DNA from: Volvox africanus
Lineage: Eukaryota; Chlorophyta; Chlorophyceae; Chlamydomonadales; Volvocaceae
Assembly (NCBI GenBank): GCA_030268105.1
Contig: BSDZ01000023.1
Span: 2,258,922 to 2,322,921, forward strand
Direction: 5' to 3'
DNA length: 64,000 nucleotides
A model generated the notes under the pieces. The model was not told the DNA's origin, ran no database searches, and saw only the letters and a program-made list of their open reading frames with translations. A program made the position numbers and the translations under genes. Each line of letters opens with the position of its first letter. Position 1 is the first letter of the stretch. Below, in pieces: positions 38,698 to 48,129 of the stretch.

Positions 38698-38747
38698 CCC
38701 TAACGCAGCCTAACGCGAGCCTAACGCACGAATCTGTTGTTATAGTG
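38602..38747. mobile_element. Possible nested 146-bp terminus or MITE-like segment
   Basis: A second CACTATAACA, in left-end orientation, occurs at 38602. From there to the right end the segment has CACTATAACA at one end and TGTTATAGTG at the other. Only about 10 bp of terminal repeat match well (then GACGTTCTG versus ACAGATTCG) and there is no matching 3-bp flank (ACG versus GGA), so this may be an old end duplication rather than a separate insertion. Confidence 0.35.
38698..38747 (-). repeat. Right terminal inverted repeat
   Basis: Read on the minus strand it starts CACTATAACAACAGATTCG and continues GTGCGTTAGGCTCGCGTTAGG, pairing with the left end over about 50 bp. Confidence 0.9.
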
Positions 38748-38750
38748 GGA
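38748..38750. repeat. Target site duplication GGA (right)
   Basis: Second GGA, directly after TTATAGTG, continuing into ATCTTAAACTGAC of the same monomer. Confidence 0.85.
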
Positions 38751-39088
38751 TCTTAAACTGACATTCTGCGATTTGGCCTTCGTAGGCGGACACAACAGGG
38801 TCACTACACCCATGAAATAGAAACGGGTAAGATATGATACGGGATCGAGTTCAAAGGTGACATGTGTATGTCTTGATGCCTTGACTGACTGAGGGATTAC
38901 CTTGCAGGGATGTTTCGCTCTAGAGTGGTGAATGACCCTTCCCCTTGGTTTTGGATTTACGATATTCTGCCACTGACATTTCCGATTGGGCCTTTGTAGG
39001 CAGCCACAATTCCAGGACGGGCTTAGTATGCTAGGCGTCCGGGTCCGCTGTGCCTTGCGAGGTACGGAAATTCCTTATCCGCAACAGT

Positions 39089-39580
39089 GACAATCGAATG
39101 CCAATAACAGTAATAGTAATAAAAATAAAAATAATAGTAATAAAAATAATAATTATTATAAACATGAATATATTTATATAAATAATAATAATAATAAACA
39201 TAATAAACATAATAAACGTAATAATGATAATAAACATAATTAACATAATTAACGTAATAATAATATTTATAATTATCATAATATTTATAATCATAATAAT
39301 TATTATTTTAATTACTATTTTTATTTATTTATAATCATGAGATTCATATAAATCATATGAATCATAATGATAGGGCTCCGGTGTTCCCTCCCCATCTCCC
39401 TCCCCCGCCCTTTGTCGGCGATGATGGTGGTGCTTTGGCGGCGTCGGTGGTGGCGTCGGTGGCGGACGGAGGGAGGGACGGAGAGAGGTTCCCATTCCCA
39501 CCATCGCCACCGCTGCCACCACGGCCACATACACCACTACGGCTACCGCCGCAAACACCGCCACCAAGGCGACCGCTGTA
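39089..39580. repeat. Module M, copy 23
   Basis: 492 bp, beyond the transposon. Private change GATTCATATAAATCAT where others have GATTCATAAGAATCAT. Confidence 0.85.
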
Positions 39581-40566
39581 AGTATCCTGGGGTATGTACG
39601 GGCAGTGTTCATTAGTGGATCTTAAACTGACATTCTCCGATTTGGCCTTCGTAGGCGGACACAACAGGGTCACTACACCCATGAAATAGAAACGGGTAAG
39701 ATATGATACGGGATCGAGTTCAAAGGTGACATGTGTATTTCTTGATGCCTTGACTGACTGAGGGATTACCTTGCAGGGATGTTTCGCTCTAGAGTGCTGA
39801 ATGACCCTTCCCCTTGGTTTTGGATTTACGATATACTGCCACTGACATTTTCGATTGGGCCTTTGTTGGCAGCCACAATTCCAGGACGGGCTTAGTATGC
39901 TAGGCGTCCGGGTCCGCTGTGCCTTGCGAGGTACGGAAATTCCTTATCCGCAACAGAATCCTGGGGTATGTACGGGCAGTGTTCATAAGTGGATCTTAAA
40001 CTGACATTCTCCGATTTGGCCTTCGTAGGCGGACACAACAGGGTCACTACACCCATGAAATAGAAACGGGTAAGATATGATACGGGATCGAGTTCAAAGG
40101 TGACATGTGTATTTCTTGATGCCTTGACTGACTGAGGGATTACCTTGCAGGGATGTTTCGCTCTAGAGTGGTGAATGACCCTTCCCCTTGGTTTTGGATT
40201 TACGATATACTGCCACTGACATTTCCGATTGGGCCTTTGTAGGCAGCCACAATTCCAGGACGGGCTTAGTATGCTAGGCGTCCGGGTCCGCTGTGCCTTG
40301 CGAGGTACGGAAATTCCTTATCCGCAACACCTCCCGATCTCACTCCCTCCCTCCCGTGTGCCCTCCTTTTACCCTTTCTCCCCCCCCCCGCCTTGTTGTC
40401 AGGGATGATGGTGGTGCTTTGGTGGCGGTGGTGATGGCGGTGGCGTTTGTGGAGTCGTCGGTGAAAAGGTCAGTATCGGTGCCGTACCTACTTCCCTCCC
40501 GATCTCACTCCCTCCCTCCCGTGTGCCCTTCTTTTCCCTTTTCTCCCCCCCCCGCCTTGTTGTCAG

Positions 40567-40632
40567 GGATGATGGTGGTGCTTTGGTGGCGGTGTTGATG
40601 GCGGTGGCGTTCGTGGAGTCGTCGGTGAAAAG
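40567..40632 (+). other. Representative 66-bp exon-like segment of array B
   Basis: Bounded by TTGTTGTCAG and GTAAGTATCGG. The frame G GAT GAT GGT GGT GCT TTG continues to GTG AAA AG and is completed to AGG by the first G of the next segment. The other two frames hit TGA. The product repeat is 22 residues: an acidic-Gly start, a Val/Ala/Met hydrophobic middle, and a Ser-Ser-Val-Lys-Arg end. Variants I saw in other units are GTG to TTG, TCG to TTG, GCG to GTG, AAA to CAA, plus silent GGT to GGC and TTC to TTT. Confidence 0.5.
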
Positions 40633-40730
40633 GTAAGTATCGGTGCCGTACCTACTTCCCTCCCGATCTCACTCCCTCCCTCCCGTGTGCCCTTCTCTTC
40701 CCCCTTCTCCCCCCCCCGCCTTGTTGTCAG
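40633..40730 (+). other. Representative 98-bp intron-like segment of array B
   Basis: Begins GTAAGTATCGG, has CTCAC with its A at 40671 (about 59 nt before the AG), then an almost pure pyrimidine tract with a C run, and ends TTGTTGTCAG. If unspliced, the DDGGAL frame meets TAA inside GTAAGT at once. Confidence 0.45.
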
Positions 40731-41775
40731 GGATGATGGTGGTGCTTTGGTGGCGGTGGTGATGGCGGTGGCGTTCGTGGAGTCGTCGGTGAAAAGGTCA
40801 GTATCGGTGCCGTACCTACTTCCCTCCCGATCTCACTCCCTCCCTCCCGTGTGCCCTCCTTTTCCCCCTTCTCCCCCCCGGCTTGTTGTCAGGGATGATG
40901 GTGGTGCTTTGGTGGCGGTGGTGATGGCGGTGGCGTTCGTGGAGTCGTCGGTGAAAAGGTAAGTATCGGTGCCGTACCTACTTCCCTCCCGATCTCACTC
41001 CCTCCCTCCCGTGTGCCCTTCTTTTCCCCCTTCTCCCCCCCCCGCCTTGTTGTCAGGGATGATGGTGGTGCTTTGGTGGCGGTGGTGATGGCGGTGGCGT
41101 TCGTGGAGTCGTCGGTGAAAAGGTCAGTATCGGTGCCGTACCTACTTCCCTCCCGATCTCACTCCCTCCCTCCCGTGTGCCCTCCTTTTCCCCCTTCTCC
41201 CCCCCCCCTCCTTGTCAGGGATGATGGTGGTGCTTTGGTGGCGGTGGTGATGGCGGTGGCGTTCGTGGAGTCGTCGGTGAAAAGGTAAGTATCGGTGCCG
41301 TACCTACTTCCCTCCCGATCTCACTCCCTCCCTCCCGTGTGCCCTTCTTTTCCCCCTTCTCCCCCCCCCGCCTTGTTGTCAGGGATGATGGTGGTGCTTT
41401 GGTGGCGGTGGTGATGGCGGTGGCGTTCGTGGAGTCGTCGGTGAAAAGGTCAGTATCGGTGCCGTACCTACTTCCCTCCCGATCTCACTCCCTCCCTCCC
41501 GTGTGCCCTCCTTTTCCCCCTTCTCCCCCCCCCTCCTTGTCAGGGATGATGGTGGTGCTTTGGTGGCGGTGGTGATGGCGGTGGCGTTCGTGGAGTCGTC
41601 GGTGAAAAGGTCAGTATCGGTGCCGTACCTACTTCCCTCCCGATCTCACTCCCTCCCTCCCGTGTGCCCTCCTTTTACCCTTTCTCCCCCCCCCCCGCCT
41701 TGTTGTCAGGGATGATGGTGGTGCTTTGGTGGCGGTGTTGATGGCGGTGGCGTTCGTGGAGTCGTCGGTGAAAAG

Positions 41776-41777
41776 GC
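41776..41777 (+). other. GC-type donor variant (AAAAG|GCAAGT)
   Basis: GT is changed to GC in the first two donor bases, and AG|GCAAGT is the consensus of the minor GC-AG intron class. A copy lies 1959 bp downstream at 43735-43736 as part of a higher-order repeat. Confidence 0.6.
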
Positions 41778-42360
41778 AAGTATCGGTGCCGTACCTACTT
41801 CCCTCCCGATCTCACTCCCTCCCTCCCGTGTGCCCTCCTTTTCCCCCTTCTCCCCCCCCCGCCTGGTTGTCAGGGATGATGGTGGTGCTTTGGTGGCGGT
41901 GGTGATGGCGGTGGCGTTCGTGGAGTCGTCGGTGAAAAGGTAAGTATCGGTGCCGTACCTACTTCCCTCCCGATCTCACTCCCTCCCTCCCGTGTGCCCT
42001 CCTTTTCCCCCTTCTCCCCCCCCCGCCTTGTTGTCAGGGATGATGGTGGTGCTTTGGTGGCGGTGGTGATGGCGGTGGCGTTCGTGGAGTCGTCGGTGAA
42101 AAGGTAAGTATCGGTGCCGTACCTACTTCCCTCCCGATCTCACTCCCTCCCTCCCGTGTGCCCTCCTTTTCCCCCTTCTCCCCCCCCCCCCTCCTTGTCA
42201 GGGATGATGGTGGTGCTTTGGTGGTGGTGGTGATGGCGGTGGCGTTCGTGGAGTCGTCGGTGAAAAGGTCAGTATCGGTGCCGTACCTACTTCCCTCCCG
42301 ATCTCACTCCCTCCCTCCCGTGTGCCGTCCTTTTCCCCCTTCTCCCCCCCCCCACTCCTT

Positions 42361-42363
42361 GTC
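42361..42363 (+). other. Acceptor-less array B unit (example)
   Basis: Here TTGTCGGCGATGATGG replaces TTGTCAGGGATGATGG, so the AG is absent. About 18 units have this form, or TCGGGGATG at 49859 and 52471. The same TCGGCGATGATGG is found in module M. Confidence 0.7.
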
Positions 42364-45300
42364 GGCGATGATGGTGGTGCTTTGGTGGCGGTGGTGATGG
42401 CGGTGGCGTTCGTGGAGTCGTCGGTGAAAAGGTAAGTATCGGTGCCGTACCTACTTCCCTCCCGATCTCACTCCCTCCCTCCCGTGTGCCCTCCTTTTCC
42501 CCTTTCTCCCCCCCGCCTTGTTGTCGGCGATGATGGTGGTGCTTTGGTGGCGGTGGTGATGGCGGTGGCGTTCGTGGAGTCGTCGGTGAAAAGGTCAGTA
42601 TCGGTGCCGTACCTACTTCCCTCCCGATCTCACTCCCTCCCTCCCGTGTGCCCTCCTTTTCCCCCTTCTCCCCCCTCCCTCATTGTCGGCGATGATGGTG
42701 GTGCTTTGGTGGCGGTGGTGATGGCGGTGGCGTTCGTGGAGTCGTCGGTGAAAAGGTAAGTATCGGTGCCGTACCTACTTCCCTCCCGATCTCACTCCCT
42801 CCCTCCCGTGTGCCCTCCTTTTCCCCCTTCTCCCCCCCCCCTCCTTGTCAGGGATGATGGTGGTGCTTTGGTGGCGGTGGTGATGGCGGTGGCGTTCGTG
42901 GAGTCGTCGGTGAAAAGGTCAGTATCGGTGCCGTACCTACTTCCCTCCCGATCTCACTCCCTCCCTCCCGTGTGCCCTCCTTTTCCCCCTTCTCCCCCCC
43001 CCGCCTTGTTGTCAGGGATGATGGTGGTGCTTTGGTGGCGGTGGTGATGGCGGTGGCGTTCGTGGAGTCGTCGGTGAAAAGGTCAGTATCGGTGCCGTAC
43101 CTACTTCCCTCCCGATCTCACTCCCTCCCTCCCGTGTGCCCTCCTTTTCCCCCTTCTCCCCCCCCCCTCCTTGTCAGGGATGATGGTGGTGCTTTGGTGG
43201 CGGTGGTGATGGCGGTGGCGTTCGTGGAGTCGTCGGTGAAAAGGTAAGTATCGGTGCCGTACCTACTTCCCTCCCGATCTCACTCCCTCCCTCCCGTGTG
43301 CCCTTCTTTTCCCCCTTCTCCCCCCCCCGCCTTGTTGTCAGGGATGATGGTGGTGCTTTGGTGGCGGTGGTGATGGCGGTGGCGTTCGTGGAGTCGTCGG
43401 TGAAAAGGTCAGTATCGGTGCCGTACCTACTTCCCTCCCGATCTCACTCCCTCCCTCCCGTGTGCCCTCCTTTTCCCCCTTCTCCCCCCCCCTCCTTGTC
43501 AGGGATGATGGTGGTGCTTTGGTGGCGGTGGTGATGGCGGTGGCGTTCGTGGAGTCGTCGGTGAAAAGGTCAGTATCGGTGCCGTACCTACTTCCCTCCC
43601 GATCTCACTCCCTCCCTCCCGTGTGCCCTCCTTTTACCCTTTCTCCCCCCCCCCCGCCTTGTTGTCAGGGATGATGGTGGTGCTTTGGTGGCGGTGTTGA
43701 TGGCGGTGGCGTTCGTGGAGTCGTCGGTGAAAAGGCAAGTATCGGTGCCGTACCTACTTCCCTCCCGATCTCACTCCCTCCCTCCCGTGTGCCCTCCTTT
43801 TCCCCCTTCTCCCCCCCCCGCCTGGTTGTCAGGGATGATGGTGGTGCTTTGGTGGCGGTGGTGATGGCGGTGGCGTTCGTGGAGTCGTCGGTGAAAAGGT
43901 AAGTATCGGTGCCGTACCTACTTCCCTCCCGATCTCACTCCCTCCCTCCCGTGTGCCCTCCTTTTCCCCCTTCTCCCCCCCCCGCCTTGTTGTCAGGGAT
44001 GATGGTGGTGCTTTGGTGGCGGTGGTGATGGCGGTGGCGTTCGTGGAGTCGTCGGTGAAAAGGTAAGTATCGGTGCCGTACCTACTTCCCTCCCGATCTC
44101 ACTCCCTCCCTCCCGTGTGCCCTCCTTTTCCCCCTTCTCCCCCCCCCCCCTCCTTGTCAGGGATGATGGTGGTGCTTTGGTGGTGGTGGTGATGGCGGTG
44201 GCGTTCGTGGAGTCGTCGGTGAAAAGGTCAGTATCGGTGCCGTACCTACTTCCCTCCCGATCTCACTCCCTCCCTCCCGTGTGCCGTCCTTTTCCCCCTT
44301 CTCCCCCCCCCCACTCCTTGTCGGCGATGATGGTGGTGCTTTGGTGGCGGTGGTGATGGCGGTGGCGTTCGTGGAGTCGTCGGTGAAAAGGTAAGTATCG
44401 GTGCCGTACCTACTTCCCTCCCGATCTCACTCCCTCCCTCCCGTGTGCCCTCCTTTTCCCCTTTCTCCCCCCCGCCTTGTTGTCGGCGATGATGGTGGTG
44501 CTTTGGTGGCGGTGGTGATGGCGGTGGCGTTCGTGGAGTCGTCGGTGAAAAGGTCAGTATCGGTGCCGTACCTACTTCCCTCCCGATCTCACTCCCTCCC
44601 TCCCGTGTGCCCTCCTTTTCCCCCTTCTCCCCCCTCCCTCATTGTCGGCGATGATGGTGGTGCTTTGGTGGCGGTGGTGATGGCGGTGGCGTTCGTGGAG
44701 TCGTCGGTGAAAAGGTAAGTATCGGTGCCGTACCTACTTCCCTCCCGATCTCACTCCCTCCCTCCCGTGTGCCCTCCTTTTCCCCCTTCTCCCCCCCCCC
44801 TCCTTGTCAGGGATGATGGTGGTGCTTTGGTGGCGGTGGTGATGGCGGTGGCGTTCGTGGAGTCGTCGGTGAAAAGGTAAGTATCGGTGCCGTACCTACT
44901 TCCCTCCCGATCTCACTCCCTCCCTCCCGTGTGCCCTCCTTTTCCCCCTTCTCCCCCCCCCCGCCTTGTTGTCAGGGATGATGGTGGTGCTTTGGTGGCG
45001 GTGGTGATGGCGGTGGCGTTCGTGGAGTCGTCGGTGAAAAGGTCAGTATCGGTGCCGTACCTACTTCCCTCCCGATCTCACTCCCTCCCTCCCGTGTGCC
45101 CTCCTTTTCCCCTTTCTCCCCCCCCCGCCTTGTTGTCAGGGATGATGGTGGTGCTTTGGTGGCGGTGGTGATGGCGGTGGCGTTCGTGGAGTCGTCGGTG
45201 AAAAGGTCAGTATCGGTGCCGTACCTACTTCCCTCCCGATCTCACTCCCTCCCTCCCGTGTGCCCTCCTTTTACCCTTTCTCCCCCCCCCCCGCCTTGTT

Positions 45301-48129
45301 GTCAGGGATGATGGTGGTGCTTTGGTGGCGGTGGTGATGGCGGTGGCGTTCGTGGAGTCGTCGGTGAAAAGGTAAGTATCGGTGCCGTACCTACTTCCCT
45401 CCCGATCTCACTCCCTCCCTCCCGTGTGCCCTCCTTTTCCCCCTTCTCCCCCCCCCCGCCTTGTTGTCAGGGATGATGGTGGTGCTTTGGTGGCGGTGGT
45501 GATGGCGGTGGCGTTCGTGGAGTCGTCGGTGAAAAGGTAAGTATCGGTGCCGTACCTACTTCCCTCCCGATCTCACTCCCTCCCTCCCGTGTGCCCTCCT
45601 TTTCCCCCTTCTCCCCCCCCCCTCCTTGTCAGGGATGATGGTGGTGCTTTGGTGGCGGTGGTGATGGCGGTGGCGTTCGTGGAGTCGTCGGTGAAAAGGT
45701 AAGTATCGGTGCCGTACCTACTTCCCTCCCGATCTCACTCCCTCCCTCCCGTGTGCCCTCCTTTTCCCCCTTCTCCCCCCCGCCTTGTTGTCAGGGATGA
45801 TGGTGGTGCTTTGGTGGCGGTGGTGATGGCGGTGGCGTTCGTGGAGTCGTCGGTGAAAAGGTCAGTATCGGTGCCGTACCTACTTCCCTCCCGATCTCAC
45901 TCCCTCCCTCCCGTGTGCCCTCCTTTTCCCCCTTCTCCCCCCTCCCTCATTGTCGGCGATGATGGTGGTGCTTTGGTGGCGGTGGTGATGGCGGTGGCGT
46001 TCGTGGAGTCGTCGGTGAAAAGGTCAGTATCGGTGCCGTACCTACTTCCCTCCCGATCTCACTCCCTCCCTCCCGTGTGCCCTCCTTTTCCCCCTTCTCC
46101 CCCCCCCCCTCCTTGTCAGGGATGATGGTGGTGCTTTGGTGGCGGTGGTGATGGCGGTGGCGTTCGTGGAGTCGTCGGTGAAAAGGTAAGTATCGGTGCC
46201 GTACCTACTTCCCTCCCGATCTCACTCCCTCCCTCCCGTGTGCCCTCCTTTTCCCCCTTCTCCCCCCCCCCTCCTTGTCAGGGATGATGGTGGTGCTTTG
46301 GTGGCGGTGGTGATGGCGGTGGCGTTCGTGGAGTCGTCGGTGAAAAGGTAAGTATCGGTGCCGTACCTACTTCCCTCCCGATCTCACTCCCTCCCTCCCG
46401 TGTGCCCTCCTTTTCCCCCTTCTCCCCCCCGCCTTGTTGTCAGGGATGATGGTGGTGCTTTGGTGGCGGTGGTGATGGCGGTGGCGTTCGTGGAGTCGTC
46501 GGTGAAAAGGTCAGTATCGGTGCCGTACCTACTTCCCTCCCGATCTCACTCCCTCCCTCCCGTGTGCCCTCCTTTTCCCCCTTCTCCCCCCTCCCTCATT
46601 GTCGGCGATGATGGTGGTGCTTTGGTGGCGGTGGTGATGGCGGTGGCGTTCGTGGAGTCGTCGGTGAAAAGGTCAGTATCGGTGCCGTACCTACTTCCCT
46701 CCCGATCTCACTCCCTCCCTCCCGTGTGCCCTCCTTTTCCCCCTTCTCCCCCCCCCCTCCTTGTCAGGGATGATGGTGGTGCTTTGGTGGCGGTGGTGAT
46801 GGCGGTGGCGTTCGTGGAGTCGTCGGTGAAAAGGTAAGTATCGGTGCCGTACCTACTTCCCTCCCGATCTCACTCCCTCCCTCCCGTGTGCCCTCCTTTT
46901 CCCCTTTCTCCCCCCCCCCGCCTTGTCAGGGATGATGGTGGTGCTTTGGTGGCGGTGGTGATGGCGGTGGCGTTCGTGGAGTCGTCGGTGAAAAGGTAAG
47001 TATCGGTGCCGTACCTACTTCCCTCCCGATCTCACTCCCTCCCTCCCGTGTGCCCTCCTTTTCCCCCTTCTCCCCCCCCCCTCCTTGTCAGGGATGATGG
47101 TGGTGCTTTGGTGGCGGTGGTGATGGCGGTGGCGTTCGTGGAGTCGTCGGTGAAAAGGTAAGTATCGGTGCCGTACCTACTTCCCTCCCGATCTCACTCC
47201 CTCCCTCCCGTGTGCCCTCCTTTTCCCCCTTCTCCCCCCCCCCTCCTTGTCAGGGATGATGGTGGTGCTTTGGTGGCGGTGGTGATGGCGGTGGCGTTCG
47301 TGGAGTCGTCGGTGAAAAGGTAAGTATCGGTGCCGTACCTACTTCCCTCCCGATCTCACTCCCTCCCTCCCGTGTGCCCTCCTTTTCCCCCTTCTCCCCC
47401 CCCCCTCCTTGTCAGGGATGATGGTGGTGCTTTGGTGGCGGTGGTGATGGCGGTGGCGTTCGTGGAGTCGTCGGTGAAAAGGTAAGTATCGGTGCCGTAC
47501 CTACTTCCCTCCCGATCTCACTCCCTCCCTCCCGTGTGCCCTCCTTTTCCCCTTTCTCCCCCCCCCCGCCTTGTTGTCAGGGATGATGGTGGTGCTTTGG
47601 TGGCGGTGGTGATGGCGGTGGCGTTCGTGGAGTCGTCGGTGAAAAGGTCAGTATCGGTGCCGTACCTACTTCCCTCCCGATCTCACTCCCTCCCTCCCGT
47701 GTGCCCTCCTTTTCCCCCTTCTCCCCCCTCCCTCATTGTCGGCGATGATGGTGGTGCTTTGGTGGCGGTGGTGATGGCGGTGGCGTTCGTGGAGTCGTCG
47801 GTGAAAAGGTCAGTATCGGTGCCGTACCTACTTCCCTCCCGATCTCACTCCCTCCCTCCCGTGTGCCCTCCTTTTCCCCCTTCTCCCCCCCCCCTCCTTG
47901 TCAGGGATGATGGTGGTGCTTTGGTGGCGGTGGTGATGGCGGTGGCGTTCGTGGAGTCGTCGGTGAAAAGGTAAGTATCGGTGCCGTACCTACTTCCCTC
48001 CCGATCTCACTCCCTCCCTCCCGTGTGCCCTCCTTTTCCCCCTTCTCCCCCCCCCGCCTTGTTGTCAGGGATGATGGTGGTGCTTTGGTGGCGGTGGTGA
48101 TGGCGGTGGCGTTCGTGGAGTCGTCGGTG

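Larger units (their letters stand above)
34432..38747. mobile_element. CACTA-type (EnSpm/CMC-like) DNA transposon, 4316 bp, apparently non-autonomous
   Basis: Seen: the element begins CACTATAACA and ends TGTTATAGTG, with an imperfect inverted repeat of about 50 bp. It interrupts a satellite monomer (normally AAGTGGATCTT) with a 3-bp GGA copy on each side. Arrays of GCGTTA/TAACGC motifs lie inside both ends. Known: CACTA termini, a 3-bp target duplication and repeated subterminal motifs are hallmarks of the CACTA/EnSpm/CMC superfamily. Inference: membership in that group. No open frame resembles a transposase and none exceeds about 90 codons, so movement would need a transposase supplied elsewhere. 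The interior instead carries exon-like segments on the minus strand and one on the plus strand. The flanking monomer is otherwise intact, so insertion is younger than formation of this part of the array. Confidence 0.85.
38748..40329. repeat. Array A, right block up to the array B junction
   Basis: The 374-bp satellite resumes exactly where the transposon ends, so the element split one monomer. The block holds about three monomers and one M module (39089-39580). It stops inside a monomer after CCGCAACA at 40329, where array B begins. Confidence 0.95.
41013..44880. repeat. Array B higher-order repeat, 12 units (1959 bp), two copies
   Basis: Landmarks at 41339, 41503, 42158 and 42442 recur 1959 bp later at 43298, 43462, 44117 and 44401, including the private GC donor and a GTGGTGGTGGTG variant. 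A two-unit repeat of 326 bp precedes it (40687, 41013, 41339). Confidence 0.8.
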
